Source: Paraphoma chrysanthemicola (lineage: Eukaryota > Ascomycota > Dothideomycetes > Pleosporales > Phaeosphaeriaceae). Taken from it: 64,000 bases of DNA. The stretch covers positions 558,001 to 622,000 of the forward strand of contig JAGMWG010000015.1 in the NCBI GenBank assembly GCA_020744225.1, in the 5' to 3' direction. The position numbers were made by a program, and so were the translations under genes. Below, piece after piece: positions 10,494 to 21,750 of this stretch (its first letter is position 1; each line of letters starts with the position of its first letter). Below the pieces are notes generated by a model. The model was not told where the DNA came from, did not search any database, and saw nothing but the letters and a program-made list of their open reading frames with translations.

Positions 10494-12700
10494 ATGACCA
10501 CCCCAGACGCCGACGATGCGTCGCCATCGCCCGAGTACCGAAGCGACCTGGACGACGAGAACGACATGGCTGCCGAGCAGAAGACTGACGACGGCTCGCC
10601 CGACCACAAGCCCAATGGCCAGAAGGCCAATGCAAAGGATCCCATGAGGCCGCGGAGGAAGAAGGCGCGGAGAGCCTGTTTCGCCTGTCAGCGCGCCCAT
10701 CTAACGTGTGGTGAGTACATCTTCATATCTGCTTGAAGAAGTTTTGATAGCACCTCGACTTCACATTTGTCACGTGCAGAACTGATCCTCCCCAGGCGAC
10801 GAGCGACCATGCAACCGCTGCATCAAGCGCAACCTCGCAGACCACTGCATGGACGGTGTCCGCAAAAAGGCAAAGTACCTCCACGATGCGCCAGAAGGCG
10901 CCCTTATGCCTGGAGTGGGCGGCCACTATCCGTACATGAACGGCAACCGTCCAACACCACTGCCCAGCCAAGACACCCAAACCGTCTCAGTGGCTCCGCA
11001 GGGCAACATCTACACCCAAGCCCCCTCAGGGACATTCTATCCGCCACCATCAGCACCGATACCGCTACCACCAAGTCAAGATGGCCAGACGTTCAATAAT
11101 CAGCAGTCACCCATATCACCACCATTCACTCAGGCGCACCATGGCCAGGCCGTTACCACGCCAAGTTCCATGTCTCAGGGTCAGCCAAACCAGATGCAAC
11201 AATTTGGACCCCTCTTTGATCCTAGCGACCCGGCGTTATTCAATTTCGACATCTCGAGCCTCAATTTTGGTAATCACTATGGTGCGCTGGAGTTTGGCAT
11301 GCTCGGTCACATGTCGTCAGGCGCAGTTGACGCACCACACGACAACGGCATGATGAATGCGATGAACCAGAATCCAAACATGTACGGACCTCAGATGACA
11401 GGAGGATATCCTGGACCAGCCAATCCGGGTGGGGGGTTGTCCTTTGGTCCGAATGGGCATCCAACGGGTGAATGGCACGAGTCGCAGTCGCGGCAAGGCA
11501 GCATGCATGTTCACACACCAAATAATACGCCAGCCACCACAACTTTGGACCAGAACGGTAATCGGCATGACAGCATTAACGGTCCGCATGCATTCGCTAT
11601 TGGTCAAGGTCCTGCCAGTCACTCGACCGCGAGCCCAGCGTCAACAGACGCGTCTGCTTTTGAGAGCGAGAACCCAATGTCAACAGCCACGTTCTTTGCA
11701 AACACAAATCGGCCACAACCTCAGCGTTCACCCACACTCACTCGACAAAACGACAACAGACAACGAAGCTCGGCGCTGCAGCCAATACATTCCAATGGAG
11801 TTCGGAAGCGGAACCGAGACACAAAGAGCATCTACGAAGGGATCAGAAAGCCATATGACTACGTCAAGGGCTACCACAGGCTTTTTCTCACATGTCACAA
11901 GAAGTTTGATAAAGTCGGTCTAGCGCAGGCCCAGGAGTACCTGACGAACTATCGACCAGTCTTGGTATCTGTGCATGGAGACATGGACACGGCCGATCTC
12001 GTCCACCAGGAGAGAGGGCTCCAGCGCAATTTGATGACACTAGAAGAGCACTTTGAGCAAGTGGGCACACCATTTCTGATCTGTCGGCGATCAGGCGAGG
12101 TTGTCGGTTGCAACAAAGAGTTCACTATCCTTACTGGCTGGCGAAAAGAAGTCCTCCTGGGCCACCAGCCAAATCTAAACGTGAACCTCGGAAACAGCAG
12201 AGGAGCAGATGAAAGCGAGCTGTCTACGCAGACCAACACGACACCCAATCTCACTGGCCAGGAACCCGATCCTGGAGCGCAAGCCGTCAACGTTGTCCAG
12301 CTCATGGACGCCAAGGGTGCGCTCAAGTATCTCGAAAAGTTTTCTGAACTGTGCTGGCAAGATCCCCACGGCCACGCCAAGCAGCGCACAAATATGCTCC
12401 GCTACCAAACCAAGGCCGACTTTGACCGCATACAAGAAATGAAAGCCAATGCCGACCACAAGGATATCGTCAAGATGGAGGGCGGCGCAGTACACCAGGG
12501 CGAATCGGCCATGCAGCGCCTCGGCGCAAAGAATGGCATGGTGGACTGCATGATTTGGTGGCATATTAAGCGCGATACGTTCGAGATGCCGTTGTTGGTG
12601 TGCATGAGTGTAAGTTTTTTACCCCAGATCTTCACATGTTGCGTGCGTGTACTGATGGACGGACTAGGTCATGCCTGTTCTTGACAAGGCGTTGCATTAA
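10494..12700 (+). CDS. Zn2Cys6-PAS transcription activator of gluconeogenesis (AcuK/ERT1 family)
   Basis: Three exons, 10494-10710, 10796-12609 and 12668-12700, giving 687 aa. The first intron splits the zinc cluster. The joined domain reads CFACQRAHLTC (CX2CX6C), then a second half CNRCIKRNLADHC, followed by VRKKAKYLHDAP, a hallmark of the AcuK/AcuM/ERT1 family. A Pro/Gln/Asn-rich middle follows, then a conserved C-terminal half from about residue 390 with a PAS-like segment (TPFLICRRSGEVVGCNKEF, TGWRKEVLLG). The last exon adds only VMPVLDKALH. AcuK and AcuM form a nuclear complex in Aspergillus that activates PEP carboxykinase and fructose-1,6-bisphosphatase genes; ERT1 is the yeast relative. 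I cannot separate the AcuK and AcuM branches with certainty; AcuK/ERT1 fits better. Upstream ORFs may control it. Confidence 0.9.
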
Positions 12701-13190
12701 TCGACCTCGGTGCCTCATGGCGGTTCGGCAGTCGCCTCGGCTCATAATTGCGATTCCTGGGGTTTGATGATGTGGCTGTAATTGGCATGTGTGTGGTTGG
12801 TCTGCGCAATGTTCCGAAAACACCCGAACTGGTTCCGTATGCGCCCGACATCCCCACGATGTGGGGTCATCATACAACATCTCATTCCACGAATTTTGTT
12901 CAGGCGTCCCGATGTGCGAAATTCCAGTACATTTCGGGTCAATGCGCGTGGTGAGGGACCACGGATATACGTCGCGCATTAGCATTTTGGCGAAAGGTGT
13001 TTACATGGCGTTTTGGAGGACAAAAAGATGGGGCTTATACGGATACCACTGCAGATGAAGATGGATTTTTGAATGAGAAGTTGTTTGTTTGTCTTCAATA
13101 ATACGTTTCTTCATTGCGCTAGGATATGCCGTCGTGATCTATGTCTATTCTACCACTAACCAGAAGTTCTTTTTTTGACGACAACCAGAA
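12701..13190. other. Convergent intergenic space
   Basis: This holds the 3' flank of the AcuK/ERT1-like gene (+) and the 3' flank of riboflavin kinase (-). Several small overlapping frames at 12742-13058 have no domain content. No repeat or RNA gene was seen. Confidence 0.6.
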
Positions 13191-14049
13191 TTACTCCGCT
13201 TGACTCTTCCCCACCTCACCCGTCTGTCCAACTTGTTCCCCTTTTCTCTTCTCCCAATCCCCATTCACACCCCCTCCTCCCTCCCCATCTTCCCCTTTCA
13301 ACCACCCATCCCCCCTCCACTTCTTGTACCCCTCGCGTTCCAAACTCCGCCCCGCAACCCGAATATCTTCTCGAATATCCTCGACCAGCGCGTCTTTACT
13401 CACGTAATCGTACTCCGGCCGTATGAACCCCAGTATAAGCAGACTCAGCGTCGCGCCGTAGAAATCCTTGTCGAAGTTTGCTAGGATGTGGATCTCGATG
13501 CTTCGCTGTGTGTTCTTGTAGTATGGGTTGTACCCGATACTAAGTACCGTTGGGTATACGATTGGATCTGAAGCGGAGGTGGATGATGTGGTTGTGGGTT
13601 TACTAGAGGGGTATTCGAGGTCTGCGACGGCGTGGTTTGACGAGCGCTCAGGCGGGGATGTGTCGGATGTGGCGCTGGGCACGGATGTTGAGGATGTGGA
13701 GGACGAGATGGTGCGGTGGTCGAGGGTGCAGAAGCCGTAGTAGATGCCTGAGTCGAGCGAGTCGTTGCCGCCGATGGAGAGGCCGGAGAGGGGGATGTTG
13801 GCGGTCGGAATGCCGAGCTAGAGTGGGTATTAGTGGGGTGTGAAGATTGTGGGCGGATTTGTATGGTGGTAGGGATTGGGAGATGGTTTGTGGCCTGTTA
13901 TAAATTTGTGTAGAGATTGGAATAGTTCCTACCTCTTTACTGCCTCGTCCGAAGCCCTTGATGACTGGGCCGCGGAGCTTCAGTGGAAATGGTGGTTGTG
14001 GGGTATCGGGGCCCGCGATCGGGTCACGAGGACCATTGGGACGGACCAT
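13191..14049 (-). CDS. FMN1: Riboflavin kinase
   Basis: Minus strand, two exons, 14049-13933 and 13817-13191, 247 aa, with one 115-bp GT-AG intron. The join recreates the flavokinase signature GRGSKELGIPTANIP, including the PTAN motif that binds Mg-ATP; the intron falls between GSKE and LGIP. Downstream come GIYYGF, SIGYNPYYKNTQRSIEIHI (the conserved N and E region) and DFYGATLSLLILGFIRPEYDY. The enzyme phosphorylates riboflavin to FMN with ATP, the first step of flavin cofactor synthesis. An insert rich in Ser/Thr/Pro and a charged Gly-rich C-terminal tail lengthen it relative to yeast. It is divergent from the aldo-keto reductase gene, with 328 bp between the starts. Confidence 0.93.
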
Positions 14050-14377
14050 GATGTAGACGAGGGGTATTATGCGTATGTGAGAAGGCGTAGGAAAGGAGGG
14101 GCGAAAATGCGTGGAAATGTCGTGATGTCTTGGTTGATGTTCGGGATGGAGCATGCCGATTCGGAACGGTGGGGCATCTGGCAGGCGTCATTGCGAGAGC
14201 TCCGGAGCTTAGTAAGCTTGGCAGGTACTTCCGCTGTCATTACCGCATCTGGGCACCAACATCATGCTTTTGATCTTGTGTTATTCTGCTTGCGGATGAT
14301 GCTTCGCCATGCTGATTACTAAGACATCGCGATATCTGCACATCTCGAACAATTTCAAGCTAAGATTGGTCCGCAAG
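14050..14377. other. Divergent promoter between riboflavin kinase and the aldo-keto reductase
   Basis: A 328-bp space between two start codons on opposite strands must carry at least one promoter. An in-frame upstream ATG for the reductase lies at 14309. I see no recognisable operator. Confidence 0.5.
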
Positions 14378-15335
14378 ATGGCGACCACCTCCACCGTCTC
14401 AACTTCATCGAGGCTGCAGGATGCACAGCCAGCTTTCATCTACGGGACAGCCTGGAAGAAGGATCATACAAAAAGGCTGGTGAAAGAGGCGCTTGTGGCT
14501 GGCTTCCGACGCATTGATACAGCCGCACAGCCACGTCACTATCAGGAGCATCTGGTTGGTGAGGCATTACGCGAGGCGTACTCAGAAGGCATCGTGACAA
14601 GAGAAGACATCTACGTGAGTATCTTCGCTGGCAAGCGAATACAGTACTCATGTGCAGTAGCTCCAGACGAAGTACACAACGCCGGCTGGCCAGGATTTGA
14701 GCAACATGCCCTACGATCCATCAGCGCCGCTGGACAACCAGATTACGACGTCTGTCTCGTCATCGCTCAAGAACTTGAGGCAACAGGATAGTGTAGAAGT
14801 AGCAACCTACATTGACTGCCTGCTTCTCCACTCGCCACTGCCGACAATTGAGCAGACTCTTCAGGCTTGGAAATTATTGGAATCTTACGTTCCCAACCAA
14901 ATACGTGCTTTGGGTATCTCCAACGTCACGTTGCCGATTCTACAAGCCATCTACGAAAGCTCGTCAATTAAGCCCTCAGTCGTTCAGAATCGCTTCTATC
15001 CTCAGACGCGGTACGATGTCTCGCTACGTGCGTTCTGCGCGGAGCATGGCATCATGTACCAGTCTTTCTGGACTTTGACTGGAAACCCAGCACTGCTCAA
15101 GTCGAAACCGGTCGCGGATCTTACCTTGGCTGCTGACGTTGGCCGCCCAGTTGCGCTTTATGCTCTGGTCATGGATCTGGGGACTGTCGTTCTGAATGGT
15201 ACTACATCGTCTGGACACATGCATGATGATCTGAGCGGCATATTGAAGGTGCAAGAATGGGCCACGATGAAGCCTCGAGAATGGGCTACTGTGTCCGCCA
15301 GTTTTCGGGGCTTAATCGACCATTCGCAGATTTGA
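14378..15335 (+). CDS. Aldo-keto reductase
   Basis: Two exons, 14378-14614 and 14661-15335, 303 aa; the intron is 46 bp. The ATG at 14378 is in frame with one at 14309; the later one gives a normal AKR N-terminus. The catalytic tetrad is visible: Asp in GFRRIDTAA, Tyr in PRHYQEHLVGEALRE, Lys in LQTKYT (recreated by the splice) and His in LLHSP. Further AKR features are IRALGISNV and VVQNRFYPQ. The protein reduces aldehydes or ketones with NAD(P)H; the substrate cannot be read from sequence. The C-terminal cofactor-binding part departs from the usual RGT/IPKS/NR pattern (LTGNPALLKSKPVADL), as in a subset of fungal AKRs. Confidence 0.85.
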
Positions 15336-15669
15336 GTATGCTTATACTTCTACCTTCAGGCCACTGCAGATTCAAAGTCCACTTGGAGGTCCAGGAGTTG
15401 GTGCGGTAAGACACGGAATAGCTTAATCGTGAACGTGTCGAGTACAGCCTTATCACAGCAATGATGAGTTATACCGTGGCGGGGTATATGCGCCAAGCGC
15501 GCTGAATGGGACGCGCATATTCCCCAGGCCAAGCCTCAGTCAGCCTCGGTGCCTTCCATAAGCAAGCTGCGAAATGGCACCATGAGCATACACACATGTC
15601 TACATTATAGTCACTCTCACATCCTGAAGTGAAACACAAGAGATGGAATGAAATGCGCACACAAAAACG
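15336..15669. other. Intergenic space before the NLR gene
   Basis: 334 bp between two genes in the same direction, presumably the NLR promoter. I see no clear TATA box, repeat or ORF that warrants annotation. Confidence 0.5.
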
Positions 15670-18600
15670 ATGTCCCTAATCCGCACTAGCTTGCCAGTCG
15701 CCACTCAGCCTTGGGAGGCGGCCAAGGCCAGGTTTCTGGAAGGCCTTCCCGCGCACCAAGCAGCACGATTCGAGAGCGCCAGCTTAGAGAATATATTCTA
15801 CGACGCGAGTATAGCGCAGAAAAAGCATACCCAGGCCAGTCGAAGCTGGCACCACCAAGAGCGGCTCTCTTCATTTTTCGATTCTGTCAATGAATATGGC
15901 AAGGCTATGGACGTGTACTCCAACACATATGGCCTTATTATCAGCCCAATATGGGGAAGTCTGAGAGTCGTAATACACGTAAGTCCAACAAGACAAACAC
16001 GATCCCTTGTCGTTCACTCATTGCGCAGCCAGATCGCCACGGAGGCGGGCAAGTTTCAAGACAGTATTGTTGAGATGCTGGCACAGATAGGCGATGTTCT
16101 GCCGCGATTTCAAATATACCAGATGATTTTCAAGAACCACGAGCGGCTTCTTGTGGTTCTCGCGGACGTTTTTCTAGACGTCCTTAACTTTTGCGTGTTG
16201 ACGAAAGACTTCTTCCTGCAAGCCAAGAAGTCTCTAAGTAAGTCAGGGAAAAAGCTCTATAGTCATCCCCCATGCTAATGGTGGGCCTTGAAGTTCCATT
16301 GTGCATCGTTTTGAAAGGCGCATGGAAGCCTTTTCGTCGCCAGTTCGATGTGTACATGATTGCTTTTCGCAATCATTGCAAACGTGTCGAAAAGGAGGCA
16401 CATATGGCACACATGATCGAGTCGGCCCGCGATCGAGAAGTCCAACGAGCGAACCAAGCACTTCAAATCAGGAATGAGAAACATCAGCGACGATACCGTG
16501 CTCTCGCAGCGATACCTGCCGTTGATTACCAGGCGAAACACGCAAAATTCTTGTCACTCCGACACCCTGGAACGAACGCCTGGATCCTTGGAGCTGCTGC
16601 TTACATGACCTGGGAGGCAAAAACAAACTCAGACTGTCTGTGCTACTACGGAATACCTGGCTCAGGCAAATCCGTGCTCTCCGCGAGCGTAATAAATGAC
16701 GCCTCCATGTCTACTTCCCAGTCGAAATCAGCAATTATCTACTACTACTTTGATTACGCTGATGCGGACTCTCTGGACTCGTATCGTTTGCTAGGCTCCT
16801 TGGTCAGACAATGTCTTGCTCTTGCGTCCTTGGATCTGTTCTCGGACTCCTTTGCTTGTCCATACCTCGAATTTGGATCAAGGTTGGCTCTGCAAACGTG
16901 CCTTGATTATCTGCTCAGCCTTGTCCGTGGTTTTGACGTGGTGACTATAGTTCTCGACGGTCTTGACCAGCTTGAAGACAACAGCCAAGTCGTCATCCTA
17001 GAATTACTCACCAAGGTATTGCGGGACCCGCGTTGTTTGGTCAAGGTATTTGTGACAAGCCGGCCGGAGGAGCCTCTCATTAAAAGAACATTGAAAGCAT
17101 ATCAGACAGTTTCAGCGTCGAAACAATTGACAAACGACGATATTGCTTCCTTCATTGAAGTGGAAATGGACATGCTAAGGCTACACAATCCTCTTCTTGA
17201 AGATGCACGGTTACGGCAAGAAGTTGTGGAAGCTTTGTTGACAGGTGCTGACACCATGTAAGTCATTCTCCATATTCCAGGCTTGCACGCAGATCTTAGC
17301 ACAAGCAGCTAGTGGTTACAAGAACAGCTTTGGGACACGTATGTGGCAAGCCGTAGTATACGAGTCCAAATCTCCTGGTGTTAGAAAGTCCAGTGAACGC
17401 GCGCTATTCGATATCTCATAGCACGAATTAAAAGATCGGAATACTCTAGCTGATAGTGCAAAGGTTTCTGTGGGTCAAGTTTCAGCTTCTCGATATTTCG
17501 CGTGCCCTCACCAGAAATGAAATCCGCGTAATCTTACGAACTCTCCCGAAGGACTTGCAAGAGACGTATAAAAGAATTATCGAGAGGGCATCATCGTCTG
17601 CAGCGAGGCGTGAGAATTTCAATCTCATGGTCAGAGTGTTCCGATGGATAGCAGGCGCTCGACGTCCTCTGACAATAGTGGAACTCGAAGAAGCAGTAAC
17701 GATCGAGCCGTCCGACACATTTCTCCACAGCAGCCGATCCCTTGCCAATGCTGGAGAAAGGTTGGTTGCGTATTGCGGCAATCTTGTCATCTACGACGAG
17801 ATTGATAATACAGTGCAGTTTGCTCACCACACAGTACATCAATTCGTGCTCTCGGTCCAAGGATTCGGCACTATCAATGACCAAATGCACCTTGATATCT
17901 TTGGCATAAACCATTTCATCGGTGAGATTTGCCTGACATACCTCTCGTTCACGGACTTCGAAACACAGCTTACTACATCGACCGAGGTCACAACATTCGA
18001 TCAGGAACAGGCAGTGCAAATTGTATGGAACAATGTTCCCTTCTCACGCTTCCTTCGCAGTATGTTGCTAGCCTCGCAAGGTTGGCGAACATCTTCGGAG
18101 AGAACACCGGACCACATCAGGTTGAGCTTGCCGACCTTTGCGCAACCCACGGATTACCTGACCCGGAAGTACGCCATGCTGGATTACATAGTTGCACACT
18201 GGCCCTTCCATACAGCCCATCTTGACGAGAGTTCCCCCACATGGTCGAGGTTCAAACACATTGTGCTACACCAGCAACTGCATTTCAACATACATCCCTG
18301 GTTGGAGCAGCAACACACAAGTCATGTTAATCGAGTAAAAGGTCTTATCACACAAGCAAGAAAAACCTCTGGGCAGCGATTGGACAGAACGTCTAGGTCG
18401 TGGGAAAGTTGTTGGGCAGAAGATCATTTCCTCATATACTCTTGGGCCATGACTCATGGCTCGAGCTCTCTATTATCGATATTTAAGGAGGGATTTCCAG
18501 AAGCTTATCCGGAATCGCTGCGACATGAAGACCTGGTTGGTCGGCACACAAGTGGGCGTTTCCACATTTCAGTGCTTCGAGAGCGGCTGCGGGTGCTGGT

Positions 18601-19741
18601 CAAAGAGGCAAAGAAAAGACCGACGACTGCGTTCAGTCCCCAAGGATTCTGGACAGGAGATCTACTGGTAGCAATCTCGCTTGAGGCCCAGTACGAGCAT
18701 CCACGAGCGACACAGAATGTGCAGACTGCTGATTGGGAGCTTCAACGATGGGTTGAGGCGAGCGACCTCCTTCGAAATCACTTGTTCCAGAGGGCCATAT
18801 TCTTGACGCTGCAGATCAATGACACAAGGACTTTTGGAATTCTGGTGGATTATTATGTCTGCGACTGGAGTCAGTATACTCAGCTTCTTGTTGCGACCAT
18901 ACGAGAAGGCCATGTCGAAGAGAAGATCATGTCCGTGTTACTCCGTGTGGAAATTCCGCATGTCTTGTGTTCGCCATCCGATCACTGGGAGATGTTTTAC
19001 GCATTGTATTATCTCTTAAGCGAGCATTCTTTCGTGTTCCAGAAAACGGAGATCCCTCCAGGGGAAATGTCGGGCTTGATAAAAAGCATCCTCTTAACGC
19101 TTTTGTTAGTGTATTGGGGCAGACCTTTGCAGCTTCGACCCTTCTTGGATCCCGAAGCACCCGAAGACTGGCATTGGCTGCCAAGTTCCGATCCTGCAGG
19201 TTTCACGCGAACGGCATTTGGCACCGCTGAACTTCACCAGCGGATTCTCGGATATACAGATATGGCCTTGTCATCGACCGCGGAGTACATTAGTCTTATC
19301 GCCGAAAAGTTGCTTCGTCTCGCAGATATTTGCAATCTCCCGCAGCCACAGCCAGAAGTATCAACCATGGTTGAGACCGTTCGTCTCCTGCTCTCGCATT
19401 CCAAGTCACTTTTTCAGGCGGAAGCTTTTGAAAACGACGGTATTCATGGTCTATTGTGGGCAGTTCATGCCAACTCACATGGTCTAGTCGAGTCGCTGTT
19501 GCCTTATTATCACGACTGGATCTCGGACGACGAGAACATGCCTCACTCGGTCGATATCATCGTGGCCTCAGGTTCCCTTGAGCTCGATTCCGAGGTTCTG
19601 ACCCTGCTTGCCACGCTTCAATGGCCACCCTCAGTGCGCAGTCAGGTAGAAGCCAGATTGAGGGATACCACAGCCAATTTACCTCTGCTTGTTCTCTCAG
19701 GAGACAAGGATGCATGGTTGAATTTGCTTGCTCTTCGGTGA
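15670..19741 (+). CDS. NACHT-type fungal NLR with DUF7708-like N-terminus
   Basis: Four exons, 15670-15978, 16033-16237, 16294-17257 and 17464-19741, 1251 aa. Residues ~30-170 resemble the DUF7708 domain found at the N-terminus of many fungal STAND proteins (KAMDVYSNTYG, IGDVLPRFQIYQMI). The NACHT ATPase follows: Walker A GIPGSGKS near residue 290, Walker B TIVLDGLDQL near 388 and sensor VFVTSRPEE near 422. The usual post-NACHT segment MFLWVKFQLLDI is recreated only by the third splice, across a 206-bp intron. Next is the helical segment LRTLPKDLQETYKRIIERA and RRPLTIVELEEAV. The C-terminal ~650 residues show no WD40, ankyrin or TPR repeat by eye. Fungal NLRs act in heterokaryon incompatibility and immune-like recognition; the trigger here is unknown. 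The frame is intact throughout. Confidence 0.88.
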
Positions 19742-19844
19742 GAGACTGTTTCGAGATAGGGAAAGAATATACCGCCGATCCAATTCAGTACTGCTCGTCA
19801 CAGATTACCTCTTTCGCTCCTCCCACAATCTCATCAAGACCACA

Positions 19845-20338
19845 ATGTCAATCTCCCTGCATCAGCCGGAGCCAGCACCGTTAGGAGAATACGATAGCTA
19901 TGTCGCTGTGGGCACTGCTGCTGGCACCATCACGACAGCTACATTGTGGCGGGCGCGCGCCTACCTGAACCACCACCCAGCCGGCGACATGCCCGCCAAC
20001 ATTACGCTCGAAGACGCACATTTCGCCAATGTATCCTTCGCGCTCGAGCGTGAAGAAATCGTCTGCGACGTGGACGGCGTCGAAGACCTTGAGGTCGCGT
20101 CCGCCGGTGCAGTTGACCAAAACATGTCATCGACTATGTGTGGGCTCTGGAGACATCGCCAGACCTCTGCGCGATCCCAACGCCGGACAACTTTGGGATG
20201 ACCAGTCAAGTCGCCGCTGAAGAGGCATCGCCTCGTCCACCTCCATCGTCTTCTCTCCTTTGGGACATCGATACCCTCGCGCTGGCTTTCTGGTCTGTCG
20301 TCCGTCTCTTCTTTGCTTTCGCAAAGGTCATTTCGTGA
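19845..20338 (+). pseudogene. Small ORF downstream of the NLR, apparently frameshifted
   Basis: An ATG at 19845 opens a frame that stays protein-like (acidic, AHFANVSFALEREEIVCDVDG) to about 20117. The following frame, starting at 20117, is equally protein-like and runs to a stop at 20338, ending in a hydrophobic tail (LALAFWSVVRLFFAFAKVIS). The switch coincides with a run of four A residues at 20119-20122; one extra A would join the frames into about 165 aa. An intron is less likely because no good donor/acceptor pair gives the same result. No family is recognised. The start codon is only 104 bp after the NLR stop, so a functional link is possible but unproven. A sequencing error is an alternative to a true pseudogene. 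Confidence 0.45.
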
Positions 20339-21141
20339 CCATCGGCCTCGCTGTCTGAACTGTTCGGTAAACTTTGGACTGAGATTGGGCGGAAGGAGAG
20401 ACTGCGATGCGACTGCAGCTACCTAGTACAAAGGCTAGACGCAGCCCATAACGCGACTGTTGTGAACTATCAGTAATCTGAAAGCGGCGGAATAGGTTGC
20501 GAGATGTTGTCGGCAGTGCAGAGCACCGACCGCGACTTGTGTAAGCAATGAAAGTGCTTGCGTAGCCTGCCAAGGGGAGAGGCTCTTGTTATGGTCTGAT
20601 TTTTGAACAGCCAGAATTGCGCCCAGATGTTTCTCATGCTGTTCGCCACCTCAGCCTAGCGCAGGTTCCCGCCATAGCTCCCACGTCAAACTTCAAGGTA
20701 GGCAATGATGGTTGGCTCGCTTCGGCACATCCCTGTTTCATAGTGACCGCCGCCAGCTCGACGCGCAAATCTGAAACGGCTTGACGTTTGATGGATGCCT
20801 ATTTTGGCAACACGCACCACGCAGGTGTTCGGTGGGGGTCGACGAGCTCGGAGCATTCCTTCAGCCAAGCTCCGCCAAATCAGGCACACGTTACAGAAGT
20901 GCCTCAAACATCGGGAGCCAACATTCCACGGTATACCAAGCCTTGGTATTCAGGTGTTCGCCATGCTGAACCAAGGAATTTTCTGGGAGTATAAAGAACC
21001 AGTGCGCCGCATCACGAATAAGCCAGGAGTTACAAGCTGTTGAACAGTCTCTCTTCACATTCATTCTTTTCTACTTTCACTTCTGCATCGCATTGCAAAG
21101 CATTACATTCATTCACCCTTCGAACTTTCAAGATACCCATA
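20339..21141. other. Intergenic/promoter region of the CHRD gene
   Basis: 800 bp with no supported gene. It ends with a TATA box and the leader of the CHRD gene. Small overlapping frames at 20781-21043 have no domain content. Confidence 0.6.
20990..20996 (+). promoter_or_regulatory. TATA box of the CHRD gene
   Basis: TATAAAG stands about 150 bp upstream of the start codon at 21142, in a suitable place for a core promoter. The leader between them is C/T-rich, as is common for strongly expressed fungal genes. Confidence 0.55.
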
Positions 21142-21750
21142 ATGAAGACCACAACAATCACTTCGATCGCGAGCCTAGCGCTCCTCGCCTCCGCCGCTCC
21201 CGTGGATATCAGCAGCGGCAGCATTACACTTCAACTCAGCATCGACCTTGGGCAAGAGGGCATCGCAGCCAACGCCCTAGACGCGAACCAACTATTCGCA
21301 TTCACCTCAATGCAAGCAATCCACGCGGTCCCCGAAGAAGTCGTCAATGGCACCGAAGCTACTGGCGGTCTGGCTGGCGCAACCGGACAATTCAACTTCG
21401 GAATCAATTCTGCTATGAACATGATCTGCTACAACATCACGCTGCACAATTTCCAGGGCGAATTCGACTCGCCTGCGACTACCGCGACGCATATTCACGA
21501 AGCTGCGCGTGGCGCGTCTGGACCACCAAGGATCGCGTTCCCGAATCCGGAGCCCATTAGTGCTGATGGAGTGGTGCGAAATAGTGCGGGATGTATCAAG
21601 GGGCCTTTCACGACTGGTGTAATGGTTGAGGGCAAGGATTCCGGTGAAGGATTTCATGTTAGCCAGATTGAGGCGAACCCTGCGGCTTTTATGGCGGATA
21701 CACATTCGAGTTTGGCGCTGCCGGGTGCGGTGCGTGGACAGCTGGCTTGA
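21142..21750 (+). CDS. Secreted CHRD-domain protein
   Basis: Single exon of 202 aa. The start at 21142 gives a classic signal peptide (MKTTTITSIASLALLASAAP). The mature part is a CHRD-like domain: LFAFTSMQAIHAVPEE, GQFNFGIN, YNITLHNFQGEFDSPATTATHIHEAA and the C-terminal HSSLALPGAVRGQL. CHRD was named from chordin and also occurs in bacterial and fungal secreted proteins of unknown function; the conserved HIHEA segment is typical. It has a TATA box upstream and is the first of a run of secreted-protein genes. The in-frame ATG at 21040 upstream would hide the signal peptide and was rejected. Confidence 0.85.
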   Translation: MKTTTITSIASLALLASAAPVDISSGSITLQLSIDLGQEGIAANALDANQLFAFTSMQAIHAVPEEVVNGTEATGGLAGATGQFNFGINSAMNMICYNITLHNFQGEFDSPATTATHIHEAARGASGPPRIAFPNPEPISADGVVRNSAGCIKGPFTTGVMVEGKDSGEGFHVSQIEANPAAFMADTHSSLALPGAVRGQLA

